64,000 bases of DNA from Sphingomonas adhaesiva (GTDB lineage Bacteria; Pseudomonadota; Alphaproteobacteria; Sphingomonadales; Sphingomonadaceae): NCBI RefSeq assembly GCF_036946125.1, contig NZ_JAQIJT010000002.1:899001-963000 (forward strand). The letters are read 5' to 3'. Positions 50,299 through 58,535 of the stretch are shown here, one piece after another. The translations under genes were made by a program, and so were the position numbers. Within the stretch, counting starts at the first letter, position 1. Every line of letters begins with the position of its first letter. Below the pieces are notes generated by a model. That model was not told the DNA's origin. It worked only from the letters and a program-made list of their open reading frames with translations, and ran no database searches.

Positions 50299-51794
50299 GC
50301 CGCCAGGTAGCGCGCGATCGCCTCGGCTGCGCCCGCCGGGACGTGGAGACCGAGCTTGCTGCGGCGATAGAGGATGTCCTCCGCGTCGCGCGCCCATTCG
50401 TTGGCGGCGAGCCAGTCGACCTCGCGCGCGTGCAGCCCGGCGCCGAAATCCTCGCCGAGATCGGCCGGGGTGCGGGCGTCGCGCAGGATGTCGGGGGTCG
50501 TCGTGCCATAGGCGCGGGCGAGGCGACGGAGCAGCGCCGCCGGCATCTGCGGATAGCGGGCGGCCAGCGTGGCGAGGTAGCCGGCGAAATCCATGTCGGG
50601 CATGTCGCCGCCCGGCAGCGTCGCGCCCGCGGTCCATGCCGGGCCCGCGGCGGGAAAGAAGGGGGCGAGCTCCTGCATCGCATGCTCGGCGAGCTTGCGA
50701 TAGGTCGTGATCTTGCCGCCGAAGATGCTGAGCATCGGCGCGTTCTCGTTCGCGCCCTGCGGCCCCTGGTCGAGGTCGAGGACATAGTCGCGCGTGACCG
50801 CGGACGCATTCGCGGCCTTGTCGTCGTAGAGCGGGCGGATGCCGGCATACGTCCATTTGATGTCTGCCTGGGTGGGCGCGCGATCGAAGTAGCGCGCGAC
50901 CGTCTCCAGCAGATAATCGGTTTCGTGCCGGGAAATCCGCGCCTTGGCCGGAGCACCCTCCCATGCCTCGTCGGTGGTGCCGACCAGCGTGAAGTCGCCC
51001 TCGTAGGGGATGGCGAAGACGATGCGGCGGTCGGGGTTCTGGAGCATGAAGGCGTGGTCGCCCTCGTACAATCGCGGCACGACGATATGGCTGCCCTTCA
51101 CCAGCCGGACGCCGCGGTCGTCGCGCGCGTGGGGCACGCGGCCGAGCACGTCGGCGACCCACGGGCCGGCGGCGTTGACGAGCGCGCGGGCGGTCACGGT
51201 ACGCTCGCCATCGGCATCGGCGATCGTCGCGGCCCAACCGCCGTCGGCGCGTCGCGCGTCGACCAGCCGGGTGCGGGTCAGGATCCGCGCGCCGCGGTCC
51301 GCGGCATCGCGCGCGTTGAGAACGACGAGGCGGCTGTCCTCCACCCAGCAGTCCGAATAGACGAAAGCGCGGCCGTCGTCCTTCAGCCCATGCCCGCGCT
51401 CATCGCGGCCGAGGCGGATCGTCTCGGTCGCGGGCAGCTTTTCGCGGCCGCCGAGATGGTCGTACAGGAACAGGCCGGTGCGGACCATCCAGGCGGGGCG
51501 GGGCGAGTTGGTCTGCGGCAGGACGAAGCGCAGCGGCCAGATGATATGCGGTGCCATCCCCCACAGCCGCTCGCGCTCGATCAGCGCCTCGCGCACCAGC
51601 CGCACCTCGCCATATTCGAGATAGCGCAGGCCGCCGTGGATCAGCTTCGTCGATGCTGACGAAGTATGCGCGGCGAGGTCGTCCTTCTCCACCAGCATGA
51701 CCGACAGGCCGCGGCCGACCGCGTCGCGCGCGATCCCCGCGCCGTTGATCCCGCCGCCGACGATCAGCAGGTCCGTATCGAATTGCGTGCTCAT
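50295..51794 (-). CDS. glpD: Aerobic glycerol-3-phosphate dehydrogenase
   Basis: The 499-residue FAD enzyme oxidises glycerol 3-phosphate to dihydroxyacetone phosphate at the inner membrane, feeding electrons to quinone. The FAD signature LLIVGGGINGAGIARDAVGRGLSVMLVEKDD is at the N-terminus; FGGKITTYRKLAEHAM and the C-terminal capping domain confirm the family. The start at 51794 is 99 bp from glpK on the opposite strand. Confidence 0.96.
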   Translation of the reverse strand: MSTQFDTDLLIVGGGINGAGIARDAVGRGLSVMLVEKDDLAAHTSSASTKLIHGGLRYLEYGEVRLVREALIERERLWGMAPHIIWPLRFVLPQTNSPRPAWMVRTGLFLYDHLGGREKLPATETIRLGRDERGHGLKDDGRAFVYSDCWVEDSRLVVLNARDAADRGARILTRTRLVDARRADGGWAATIADADGERTVTARALVNAAGPWVADVLGRVPHARDDRGVRLVKGSHIVVPRLYEGDHAFMLQNPDRRIVFAIPYEGDFTLVGTTDEAWEGAPAKARISRHETDYLLETVARYFDRAPTQADIKWTYAGIRPLYDDKAANASAVTRDYVLDLDQGPQGANENAPMLSIFGGKITTYRKLAEHAMQELAPFFPAAGPAWTAGATLPGGDMPDMDFAGYLATLAARYPQMPAALLRRLARAYGTTTPDILRDARTPADLGEDFGAGLHAREVDWLAANEWARDAEDILYRRSKLGLHVPAGAAEAIARYLAA

Positions 51795-51812
51795 GAAAAC
51801 GAATATGGGCGC

Positions 51813-51852
51813 TTTCGAACGAACTTTCAAACGAAACTGTTGACGTTCGTTC
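51813..51852. promoter_or_regulatory. GlpR operator region between glpD and glpK
   Basis: GAACGAAC at 51817 and its exact inverted partner GTTCGTTC at 51845 flank TTTCAAACGAAA, itself near-palindromic. The TTTCGAACGAA and TTTCAAACGAA units resemble known GlpR/DeoR operators. TTGACG at 51840 may be the -35 element of glpK, so GlpR would block both promoters. Confidence 0.6.
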
Positions 51853-51893
51853 GTGCGCTCGCGACAAGCGGCGGCGAACGAAGGAGAGCGCGC

Positions 51894-53384
51894 GTGGCCA
51901 AGACCCATATCCTGGCGATCGATCAGGGAACGACCTCGACCCGCGCGATCGTCTTCGACTGCGACGCGCGCCCGGTGGCGACCGCGCAGACCGAATTCGC
52001 GCAACATTATCCCGAGGGCGGGTGGGTCGAGCACGACCCGGAGGACATCTGGCGCGACACGCTGGACGTCGCGCGCCAGGCGATCGCGGAGAGCGGGGTC
52101 GGCGCGGCGGGGATCGCCGGGATCGGCATCACCAACCAGCGCGAGACGGTGGTGGTATGGGACCGCGCCACCGGGGAGCCCATCCACCGCGCGATCGTGT
52201 GGCAGGACCGCCGCACCGCCAGGCGCTGCGCCGAGCTGAAGGCCGAGGGGCACGAGGCGATGGTGCGCGCGAAGACCGGGCTGCTGATCGACCCCTATTT
52301 CTCCGCGACGAAGCTGGCGTGGATCCTGGACCATGTGGACGGCGCGCGCGCGCGGGCGGAGGCGGGCGACCTGGCGTTCGGGACGATCGACTGCTTCCTG
52401 CTGTGGCGGCTGACCGGGGGCGCGGTGCATGCGACCGACGTGACCAATGCCGGACGTACGCTGCTGTACGACATCCGGGCGCAGCGATGGGACGAGGAAC
52501 TGTGTTCGTTGTTTGCGGTGCCGATGGCGATGTTGCCGTCGGTGGAAGACAATGCGCACCTGTACGGCGAGACGGCGGACGGCCTGTTCGACGCCGCGAT
52601 CCCGATCGCGGGGATGGCGGGGGACCAGCAGGCGGCGCTGTTCGGGCAGGCGTGCTTCGCGCGCGGGATGGCCAAGTCGACCTATGGCACCGGCTGCTTC
52701 CTGCTGCTCAACACCGGGGACGAGGCGATCGAGTCGGAGCACCGGCTGCTGACGACCCCCGCGTACCGGCTGAACGGCCGGATGACCTATGCGCTGGAAG
52801 GATCGATCTTCGTCGCGGGCGCGGCGATCAAGTGGCTGCGCGACGGGATCGGGGTCATCACCCATGCCCGCGAGACCAACGACATGGCGACGACGGTGCC
52901 CGACAGCCACGGCGTCTATATGGTGCCGGCGTTCGTCGGGCTGGGCGCGCCGCACTGGGACCCGGACGCGCGCGGCGCGATCTTCGGGCTGACGCTGGGG
53001 GCGACGCAGGCGCATCTGGCGCGCGCGGCGCTGGAGGCGGTCGGCTACCAGACCAAGGACCTGACCGACGCGATGATCGCGGACGGCGGCGCGGCGCCGG
53101 CGATGATCCGCGTCGATGGCGGCATGGCGGCAAACGACTGGTTGTGCCAGTTCCTGGCCGACCTGCTCGACACCGCGGTGGAGCGCCCGCTGCATCTGGA
53201 GACGACCGCGCTGGGGGCGGCATTCCATGCCGGGCTGGCGACGGGGGTGTGGAAGGACCTGGACGCGCTGAGCGAGACATGGACGCGGGAGGATTGCTTC
53301 GAGCCGCGGATGGAGGCGGCGCAGCGCGATACATTGGTGGCGGGATGGCATGCTGCGGTCGCGAAGACGCTGACGGGGGCGTAG
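51894..53384 (+). CDS. glpK: Glycerol kinase
   Basis: The 496-residue enzyme phosphorylates glycerol to glycerol 3-phosphate. The ATP-binding N-terminus ILAIDQGTTSTRAIVFD, the GITNQRETVVVWD and glycerol-binding motifs, and the C-terminal VDGGMAANDWLCQFLAD are conserved. The start is GTG at 51894, preceded by AAGGAGAG; no in-frame ATG fits. A glycerol facilitator gene (glpF) is absent here. Confidence 0.96.
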   Translation: MAKTHILAIDQGTTSTRAIVFDCDARPVATAQTEFAQHYPEGGWVEHDPEDIWRDTLDVARQAIAESGVGAAGIAGIGITNQRETVVVWDRATGEPIHRAIVWQDRRTARRCAELKAEGHEAMVRAKTGLLIDPYFSATKLAWILDHVDGARARAEAGDLAFGTIDCFLLWRLTGGAVHATDVTNAGRTLLYDIRAQRWDEELCSLFAVPMAMLPSVEDNAHLYGETADGLFDAAIPIAGMAGDQQAALFGQACFARGMAKSTYGTGCFLLLNTGDEAIESEHRLLTTPAYRLNGRMTYALEGSIFVAGAAIKWLRDGIGVITHARETNDMATTVPDSHGVYMVPAFVGLGAPHWDPDARGAIFGLTLGATQAHLARAALEAVGYQTKDLTDAMIADGGAAPAMIRVDGGMAANDWLCQFLADLLDTAVERPLHLETTALGAAFHAGLATGVWKDLDALSETWTREDCFEPRMEAAQRDTLVAGWHAAVAKTLTGA

Positions 53385-53395
53385 GGGTACACCCT

Positions 53396-53468
53396 CTTCG
53401 TTCGGCCTGAGCGACGTCGAAGGCTAAGGGCGGCGGCGGCTGTGCTTCGACTTCGCTCGGCACGAGCG
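53396..53468. repeat. Degenerate inverted repeat (CGTTCGGCCTGAGCG type)
   Basis: TTCGTTCGGCCTGAGCGACG and TTCGACTTCGCTCGGCACGA form imperfect arms, distantly like the TTCGTGCCGAGG family. It lies just after glpK. Confidence 0.45.
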
Positions 53469-53514
53469 GCCAACCCGGGCGGAGCCTTGGGGCGTCCGGG
53501 CGACGACGACCGCC

Positions 53515-53600
53515 AAAAAAAAGCCGGAGCGACAAGCGCCCCGGCATGGAAAGTTTTTAGGAGAGGATGCCTGAAAGGCACGCTCTTTGTGCGGTGCAGC
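53515..53600 (-). ncRNA. Candidate small RNA downstream of glpK
   Basis: On the minus strand, a hairpin TGCCT-TTC-AGGCA (53568-53580) is followed by a single-stranded CCTCTCC/TAAAAACTTTCC stretch. A second hairpin GCCGGGGC...GCTCCGGC (53523-53545) then precedes a run of eight U (53515-53522), a classic terminator. No gene on this strand needs such a terminator. The exposed CCUCUCC is complementary to Shine-Dalgarno sequences, as in alphaproteobacterial regulatory RNAs. The 5' end is not defined; a promoter lies presumably around 53610-53640. Confidence 0.45.
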
Positions 53601-53709
53601 ACTGGTTAACGCAAGTGCAAGATGCGTAAATGCAATTGCACAAAACGCAATCCGGACGCGGATCGCGGCGTCAGCGCGGGCTTAACCTTTCCGCGCTACC
53701 GCGTATCGC

Positions 53710-55479
53710 ATGGCGATCCAACGGACGGACGAGAGCGAGGCGCGGCGGCTGGCGTCGCTGATGGCGGGCGCGGTGCGCGGGTGCCGGCGGCACCTGATCG
53801 CGGCGGCGGGCTTCTCGGGGCTCATCAACCTGCTCTACCTCGCGCCGTCCATCTTCATGCTGCAGGTCTACGACCGGGTGGTGCCGACGCGGGGGGCGAC
53901 GACGCTGGTCGCGCTGCTCGTCATCCTGACGGTCGCGCTGGCGGTGATGTCGGTGCTGGATGCGGTGCGGTCGCGGCTGCTGCTGCGCGCGGCGCTGCGG
54001 CTGGAGCGGCGGCTGGCGCCCGCTATCCTGCTGCGCATCCTGGGCGATACCGCCGCGGCACCGGCGCAGCGGATGCAGGCGCTGCGCGATCTGGACCAGC
54101 TGCGCTCGACGCTGACCGGGCCGGCGGTGGTGGCGCTGTTCGATGCCCCATGGGCGCCGATCTACGTCCTCGTCTGCTTCCTGTTGCATCCGTGGCTGGG
54201 CGTGCTGGCGCTGGTCAGCGCGCTGGCGCTGGGGGCGATCGCGATCGGGGGCGAGCGCGCGACGCTGGCGCAGCTGAACCGGGTGCAGGCGCGCACGCTG
54301 CTGGCGCAGCGCGAGCAGGATTTCACGATCCATGCGTCGGACGTGGCGCGGGTGATGGGGATGCGCGACGCGCTGGCGACGCGCCACCTGCTGGAGCGCG
54401 CCGACGTGACGCGGCGACAGGCGGCGCTGGCGGCCGTATCGGCACGTTTCCTGGGGGCGGGCAAGTTCCTGCGGCTGCTGCTGCAATCCGCGGCGCTGGC
54501 GCTGGGGGCGTTGCTGGCGATCCGGCAGGACATTTCGGGCGGCGCGATCTTCGCCGCGTCGCTGCTGCTGGGGCGCGCGCTCCAGCCGGTCGAGCAGATC
54601 CTGGCGGCGCTGAAGCCGCTGGGGACGGGACGCAACGCGCTGCGCTCGCTCGACCGCTTCCTGGCGACGCCCGCGCCCGACCAGAGCACGATCACGCTGC
54701 CGGCCCCGCGCGGGCGGATCGAGGTGTGCGACCTGACGGTGCGCGCGCCGATGGGGGACCGTGCGATCCTGGAGAACATCTCCTTCGCGATCCAGCCGGG
54801 CGAGGTCGTCGCGATGGTGGGGCCGAGCGGGGCGGGCAAGTCGACGCTGCTGCGCGCGCTGGCGGGCGCGATCGCCGCGGACGAGGGCGAGGTGCGCATC
54901 GACGGCGCGACGCTGGACGAGTGGAACCGCGAGCAGCTGGGGCGCCACATCGGCTATATGCCGCAGACGCCGACGCTGTTTCCGGCGAGCGTCCATACCA
55001 ACATCTCGCGCTTTGCCGCGGTACTGGCGGGCGACACGCCCGAACTGGATCGGCAGGTGGTCGAGGCGGCGATGGCGGCGGGCGCGCACGAGCTGATCCT
55101 GGCGCTGCCGCAGGGCTATGCGACGATGCTGGGCGCGGGCGACGGGGCCAGTGGGGGCGGCGGATTGTCGGCGGGACAGGGGCAGGCGGTGGCGCTGGCG
55201 CGCGCGCTGTTCGGTGCACCGACGATCCTGTTCCTCGACGAACCCAATGCGCATCTGGACAGCGAGGGCGAGGTGCGACTGGCCGCGACGGTCGCCGCGC
55301 TGAAGGCGCGCGGCGCGACGGTGGTGGTGTCGACGCACCGCACCGGGCTGCTCCAGTCGGTGGACAAGGTCATGCTCATCAAGGACGGGCGGATGCAGCT
55401 GTTCGACGAACGATCGAAGGTGGTGCGCTCCGCCCCCGCCAACGCGCCGGCGGCGGTCGCCGCGGGAGGCGCGCGATGA
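53710..55479 (+). CDS. Type I secretion ATPase/permease (PrtD-like)
   Basis: The 589-residue ABC exporter has an N-terminal membrane domain (about 20-310) and an ATPase domain with Walker A GPSGAGKST (about 372-380), an LSAGQ signature in place of LSGGQ, Walker B TILFLDEPN (about 506-514) and the STHR switch histidine. It lacks the peptidase-like N-terminal domain of HlyB. Together with the next two genes it forms a type I secretion system exporting an unidentified protein across both membranes. It overlaps the next gene by ATGA. Confidence 0.92.
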   Translation: MAIQRTDESEARRLASLMAGAVRGCRRHLIAAAGFSGLINLLYLAPSIFMLQVYDRVVPTRGATTLVALLVILTVALAVMSVLDAVRSRLLLRAALRLERRLAPAILLRILGDTAAAPAQRMQALRDLDQLRSTLTGPAVVALFDAPWAPIYVLVCFLLHPWLGVLALVSALALGAIAIGGERATLAQLNRVQARTLLAQREQDFTIHASDVARVMGMRDALATRHLLERADVTRRQAALAAVSARFLGAGKFLRLLLQSAALALGALLAIRQDISGGAIFAASLLLGRALQPVEQILAALKPLGTGRNALRSLDRFLATPAPDQSTITLPAPRGRIEVCDLTVRAPMGDRAILENISFAIQPGEVVAMVGPSGAGKSTLLRALAGAIAADEGEVRIDGATLDEWNREQLGRHIGYMPQTPTLFPASVHTNISRFAAVLAGDTPELDRQVVEAAMAAGAHELILALPQGYATMLGAGDGASGGGGLSAGQGQAVALARALFGAPTILFLDEPNAHLDSEGEVRLAATVAALKARGATVVVSTHRTGLLQSVDKVMLIKDGRMQLFDERSKVVRSAPANAPAAVAAGGAR

Positions 55480-56852
55480 GCGAGGTGATGGCGGCGGCGG
55501 CGCCGCTGCGGGCGGATCGGCGGTTGGTGATCGCGCAGCAGCTGCGGCTGGACGATTCGCCGCGGCACGCGACCTGGGTCGGGCTGGGCGTGGCGGCGGC
55601 GTTTTTCGTGGCGGGCACCGGCTGGGCGGCGGTGTCGCGGCTGGATGCGGCGGCGGCGGGCGATGGGCAGGTGGTGGTGGCGGGGAACCGCCAGACCGTC
55701 CAGCACCGCGACGGCGGCACGGTGCGCGCGATGCACGTGCGCGAGGGGCAGCACGTCCGCGCGGGCGAGATCCTGTTCGAGCTGGACGGCAACGAGGCGG
55801 CGGCGACCGAGCGCGCGCTGGCGAACACCGTGATCGACCTTCAGGCGCAGAAAGCCCGGCTGGAGGCGGACGTGACCGGGGCGGCGATCCGCTGGCCCGA
55901 CAGCTTCGCGGGCGCGACCGGCGACGACCGGCGGCTGGTGGAGCGCGCCAAGGCGCTGCAACTGGCGCAGCGATCGGCGCGGACGGGGTCGCTGGCGGCG
56001 AGCGATGCGGTGCTGCGCCGGCAGGAGGCGCAGGTCGCAAGCGAGTCGGGCGGGTTCGCGGCGCAGGCGCGCGCGGCGGCGGCGCAGCGCGCGTCGTTGC
56101 AGGCGCAGCTGGAGAGCACGCGCAAGCTGGCGGACCAGGGCTATGTCAGCCTGAACACCGTGCGCTCGATCGAGCGGTCGATCCAGCAGCTGGACGGCAG
56201 CAACGCGGATTTCGCCGCGCGCACCCATGCCGCGCGCGAGCAGATCGGGCAGGCGCAGGCGCAGGGCGTCCAGACGCGGCGACGCTATGCGGAGGATGCG
56301 GCGACGACGCTGCGCGACACGACGTTCCAGCTGAACGAGACGATGCCCAAATGGGCCGCCGCGCGCGAGCAGCTGGCGCGCACCGCGATCCGCGCGCCGG
56401 TGACGGGGACGGTCGTCGGGCTGCGCGTCTTTTCGGTCGGGGGCGTGATCCAGCCTGGGCAGCCGATCCTGGACATCGTGCCCGACGCCGCGCCGCTGGT
56501 GGTGCGCGCGCATTTCCAGCCCGCCGACATCGACGGGGTGGAGGCGGGGCGGACCGCGGAGGTGAAGTTCCTGTCGCTCCACGAACGCGACCTGCCGATC
56601 CTGCTGGGACGGGTGGAGACGGTGTCCGCCGACAGCCTGCGCGACGAGGCGACGGGGCACAGCTATTTCAGCGCCGACATCGCGGTGCCGCGCAGCCAGA
56701 TCGCGCAGATCGAGAAGGTGCGCGGGCGCGACACCGGCATCCGCGCGGGGGTGCCGGTGGCGGTGATGGTGAAGCTGAAGGCGCGCACCGCGCTGCAATA
56801 CCTGCTCGATCCCTTGACCGAGGCGTTCCGGCGATCGTTCCATGAGCGGTGA
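55476..56852 (+). CDS. HlyD-family type I secretion periplasmic adaptor
   Basis: The 458-residue membrane fusion protein has a single N-terminal transmembrane helix (TWVGLGVAAAFFVAGTGWAAV), a biotinyl-lipoyl-like domain (GGTVRAMHVREGQHVRAGEILFELDG), a long coiled coil (about 120-300) and the HlyD C-terminal signature (VKFLSLHERDLPILLGRVETVSADS). It bridges the ABC exporter to the outer membrane channel. Its last 11 bases overlap the TolC gene. Confidence 0.93.
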   Translation: MSEVMAAAAPLRADRRLVIAQQLRLDDSPRHATWVGLGVAAAFFVAGTGWAAVSRLDAAAAGDGQVVVAGNRQTVQHRDGGTVRAMHVREGQHVRAGEILFELDGNEAAATERALANTVIDLQAQKARLEADVTGAAIRWPDSFAGATGDDRRLVERAKALQLAQRSARTGSLAASDAVLRRQEAQVASESGGFAAQARAAAAQRASLQAQLESTRKLADQGYVSLNTVRSIERSIQQLDGSNADFAARTHAAREQIGQAQAQGVQTRRRYAEDAATTLRDTTFQLNETMPKWAAAREQLARTAIRAPVTGTVVGLRVFSVGGVIQPGQPILDIVPDAAPLVVRAHFQPADIDGVEAGRTAEVKFLSLHERDLPILLGRVETVSADSLRDEATGHSYFSADIAVPRSQIAQIEKVRGRDTGIRAGVPVAVMVKLKARTALQYLLDPLTEAFRRSFHER

Positions 56853-58437
56853 GGTGATGTGGGCGCTGCTGCTGGGGGGCGCGGCCCCCGCGGCGGGAGA
56901 TCAGCCCCCGGCGGTGGTGGTCGTCGCGCCGGCAACCGACACGCTGGGGCAGGCGATCGCGGATGCCTATCGCAGCAATCCGGCACTGGAGGCGCAGCGC
57001 GCGCGGCTGCGCACGATCGACGAGCAGGTGGTGCAGGCGGGGGCACCGTACCGGCTGCGCGCGCAGCTGAACGCGTCGCTGAACTATCAGGATCAGCGGC
57101 AGCAGAATTTCCTGGGGCGGTTCGTCGATGTCGAGAACCGCACGATGGGCGCGCGCGTCTCGGTCTCGCAGATCCTGCTGAACGGCGGACGCACGGCGGC
57201 GGCGGTATCGACCGCGGAGGCGCAGGTGCTGGCGGGGCGCGAGGAGCTGCGCGCGGCGGAGAATGCGACGCTGTACGAGGTGGTCGACGCCTTCGCCGCG
57301 GTGCTGCGCGATCAGGCGCTGGTGGCGATCCAGCGGCGCTCGGTCGAATCCTATGGCCGGCAGGTCGACCAGGCGGTGGCGCGCGAGCGCGGCGGCGAGC
57401 TGACCCGCACCGACATCGCGCAGGCGAGCGCGCAGCGCGAGATCATCCGCGCGCAGCTGGCGCAGGCGGAGGCGAACCTCCAGACCAGCCGTATCCGCTT
57501 CGCGAGCGCCGTCGGGCGCAACCCGGGCGCGCTGGTGCCGCCGCCGGTGCTGCCCGGACTGCCCGCGACGCTGGACGAGGCGTTTGCGGTGGCCGAGGCG
57601 GAGGCGCCGACGCTCTGGCAGGCGCGGATGATCGCACGGGCCGGCGATGCGCGCGTGTCGGCCGAGCGGGCGGAGCGGGCGCCGACGCTCGCCGTCTCGG
57701 GCAGCTACGGCTATTCCAGCATCGGCGATTACCGCGTGCGCGACCTGCGGCCCGAGGTGATCGGCGGGGTGACGATGACGGTGCCGCTGCTGACCGGCGG
57801 GGTGATCGGGTCGCGCGTGCGCGCCGCGGTCGCCGACCGCCAGCGGCTGGGGTTCGAGGTGGAGGGCGCACGCCGCGACGTGCTGGCGCGCACGCAGGAG
57901 GCATGGAACCAGTCGGTCGCCGCGGCGCAGCAGCGCGAGCTGGGACGGCTGGCGGTGGATGCGGGGCGCACCGCGCTGACCGGGGTGCGGCGCAGCTTCG
58001 GCGAGGGGTTCCGCTCGAACTTCGAGGTGCTCGATTCGGAGCAGCGGCTGCTCAATGCGCAGGTGCTGGAGGTGCAGGCGATCTATGCAGCCTATGTCGC
58101 CAAGGCGCGCGTGCTGGCGGTGCTGGGCCGGCTGCAGGCGGCGACCGTGGCACAGGGCGTGCCGGCCTATGACGACGCGGTGAACCTGCGCCGGGCGAAG
58201 GGGGCGACGTTCGGCCCGTTCGATCCGTTCCTGGCACCGATCGACCGCGCCAGCATGCCGGGCGCGGCGATCAAGGCGCCGCCGGTGGTGCCGGTCGCCA
58301 CCGACACGCGGCTGCGCCCGGCGGCGGTGACGGAGCTGCCCGGACCGCTGGGCAACGCGCTGCCGGTGGGCGGCGCGCCGGTGCTGATGCTGCCGACGAT
58401 CGACGAACTGGGCGATGCCGGGGTGACGGGGGGATAG
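56842..58437 (+). CDS. TolC-family outer membrane protein of type I secretion
   Basis: The 531-residue protein shows the TolC repeat pattern with long helices (TLGQAIADAYRSNPALEAQRARLRTIDEQVVQAGAPYRLRAQ... and FEVLDSEQRLLNAQVLEVQAIYAAYVAKARVLAVLGRL). It should be the trimeric outer membrane channel of this secretion system. A weak signal segment (MWALLLGGAAPAAG) begins it. The Ala/Pro-rich C-terminal 90 residues are unusually long. It is convergent with the Pel operon. Confidence 0.92.
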   Translation: MSGEVMWALLLGGAAPAAGDQPPAVVVVAPATDTLGQAIADAYRSNPALEAQRARLRTIDEQVVQAGAPYRLRAQLNASLNYQDQRQQNFLGRFVDVENRTMGARVSVSQILLNGGRTAAAVSTAEAQVLAGREELRAAENATLYEVVDAFAAVLRDQALVAIQRRSVESYGRQVDQAVARERGGELTRTDIAQASAQREIIRAQLAQAEANLQTSRIRFASAVGRNPGALVPPPVLPGLPATLDEAFAVAEAEAPTLWQARMIARAGDARVSAERAERAPTLAVSGSYGYSSIGDYRVRDLRPEVIGGVTMTVPLLTGGVIGSRVRAAVADRQRLGFEVEGARRDVLARTQEAWNQSVAAAQQRELGRLAVDAGRTALTGVRRSFGEGFRSNFEVLDSEQRLLNAQVLEVQAIYAAYVAKARVLAVLGRLQAATVAQGVPAYDDAVNLRRAKGATFGPFDPFLAPIDRASMPGAAIKAPPVVPVATDTRLRPAAVTELPGPLGNALPVGGAPVLMLPTIDELGDAGVTGG

Positions 58438-58444
58438 GATTTCC

Positions 58445-58527
58445 GTCACCCCGGCCCTGAGCCGGGGTCCCGCTTCAATGTCGCACGCCGGTGAAAAAGC
58501 GGGACCCCGGGTCAAGCCCGGGGTGAC
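58445..58527. repeat. Complete GTCACCCCGG hairpin element
   Basis: Two 31-nt arms with 28 of 31 positions complementary (GTCACCCCGGCCCTGAGCCG... and AAGCGGGACCCCGGGTCAAG...) and a 21-nt spacer lie between convergent tolC and pelF. It is the intact example of the element seen in part at 38930, 44636 and 47281. A transcript would form a long stable hairpin. Confidence 0.9.
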
Positions 58528-58535
58528 GGCTGTGG

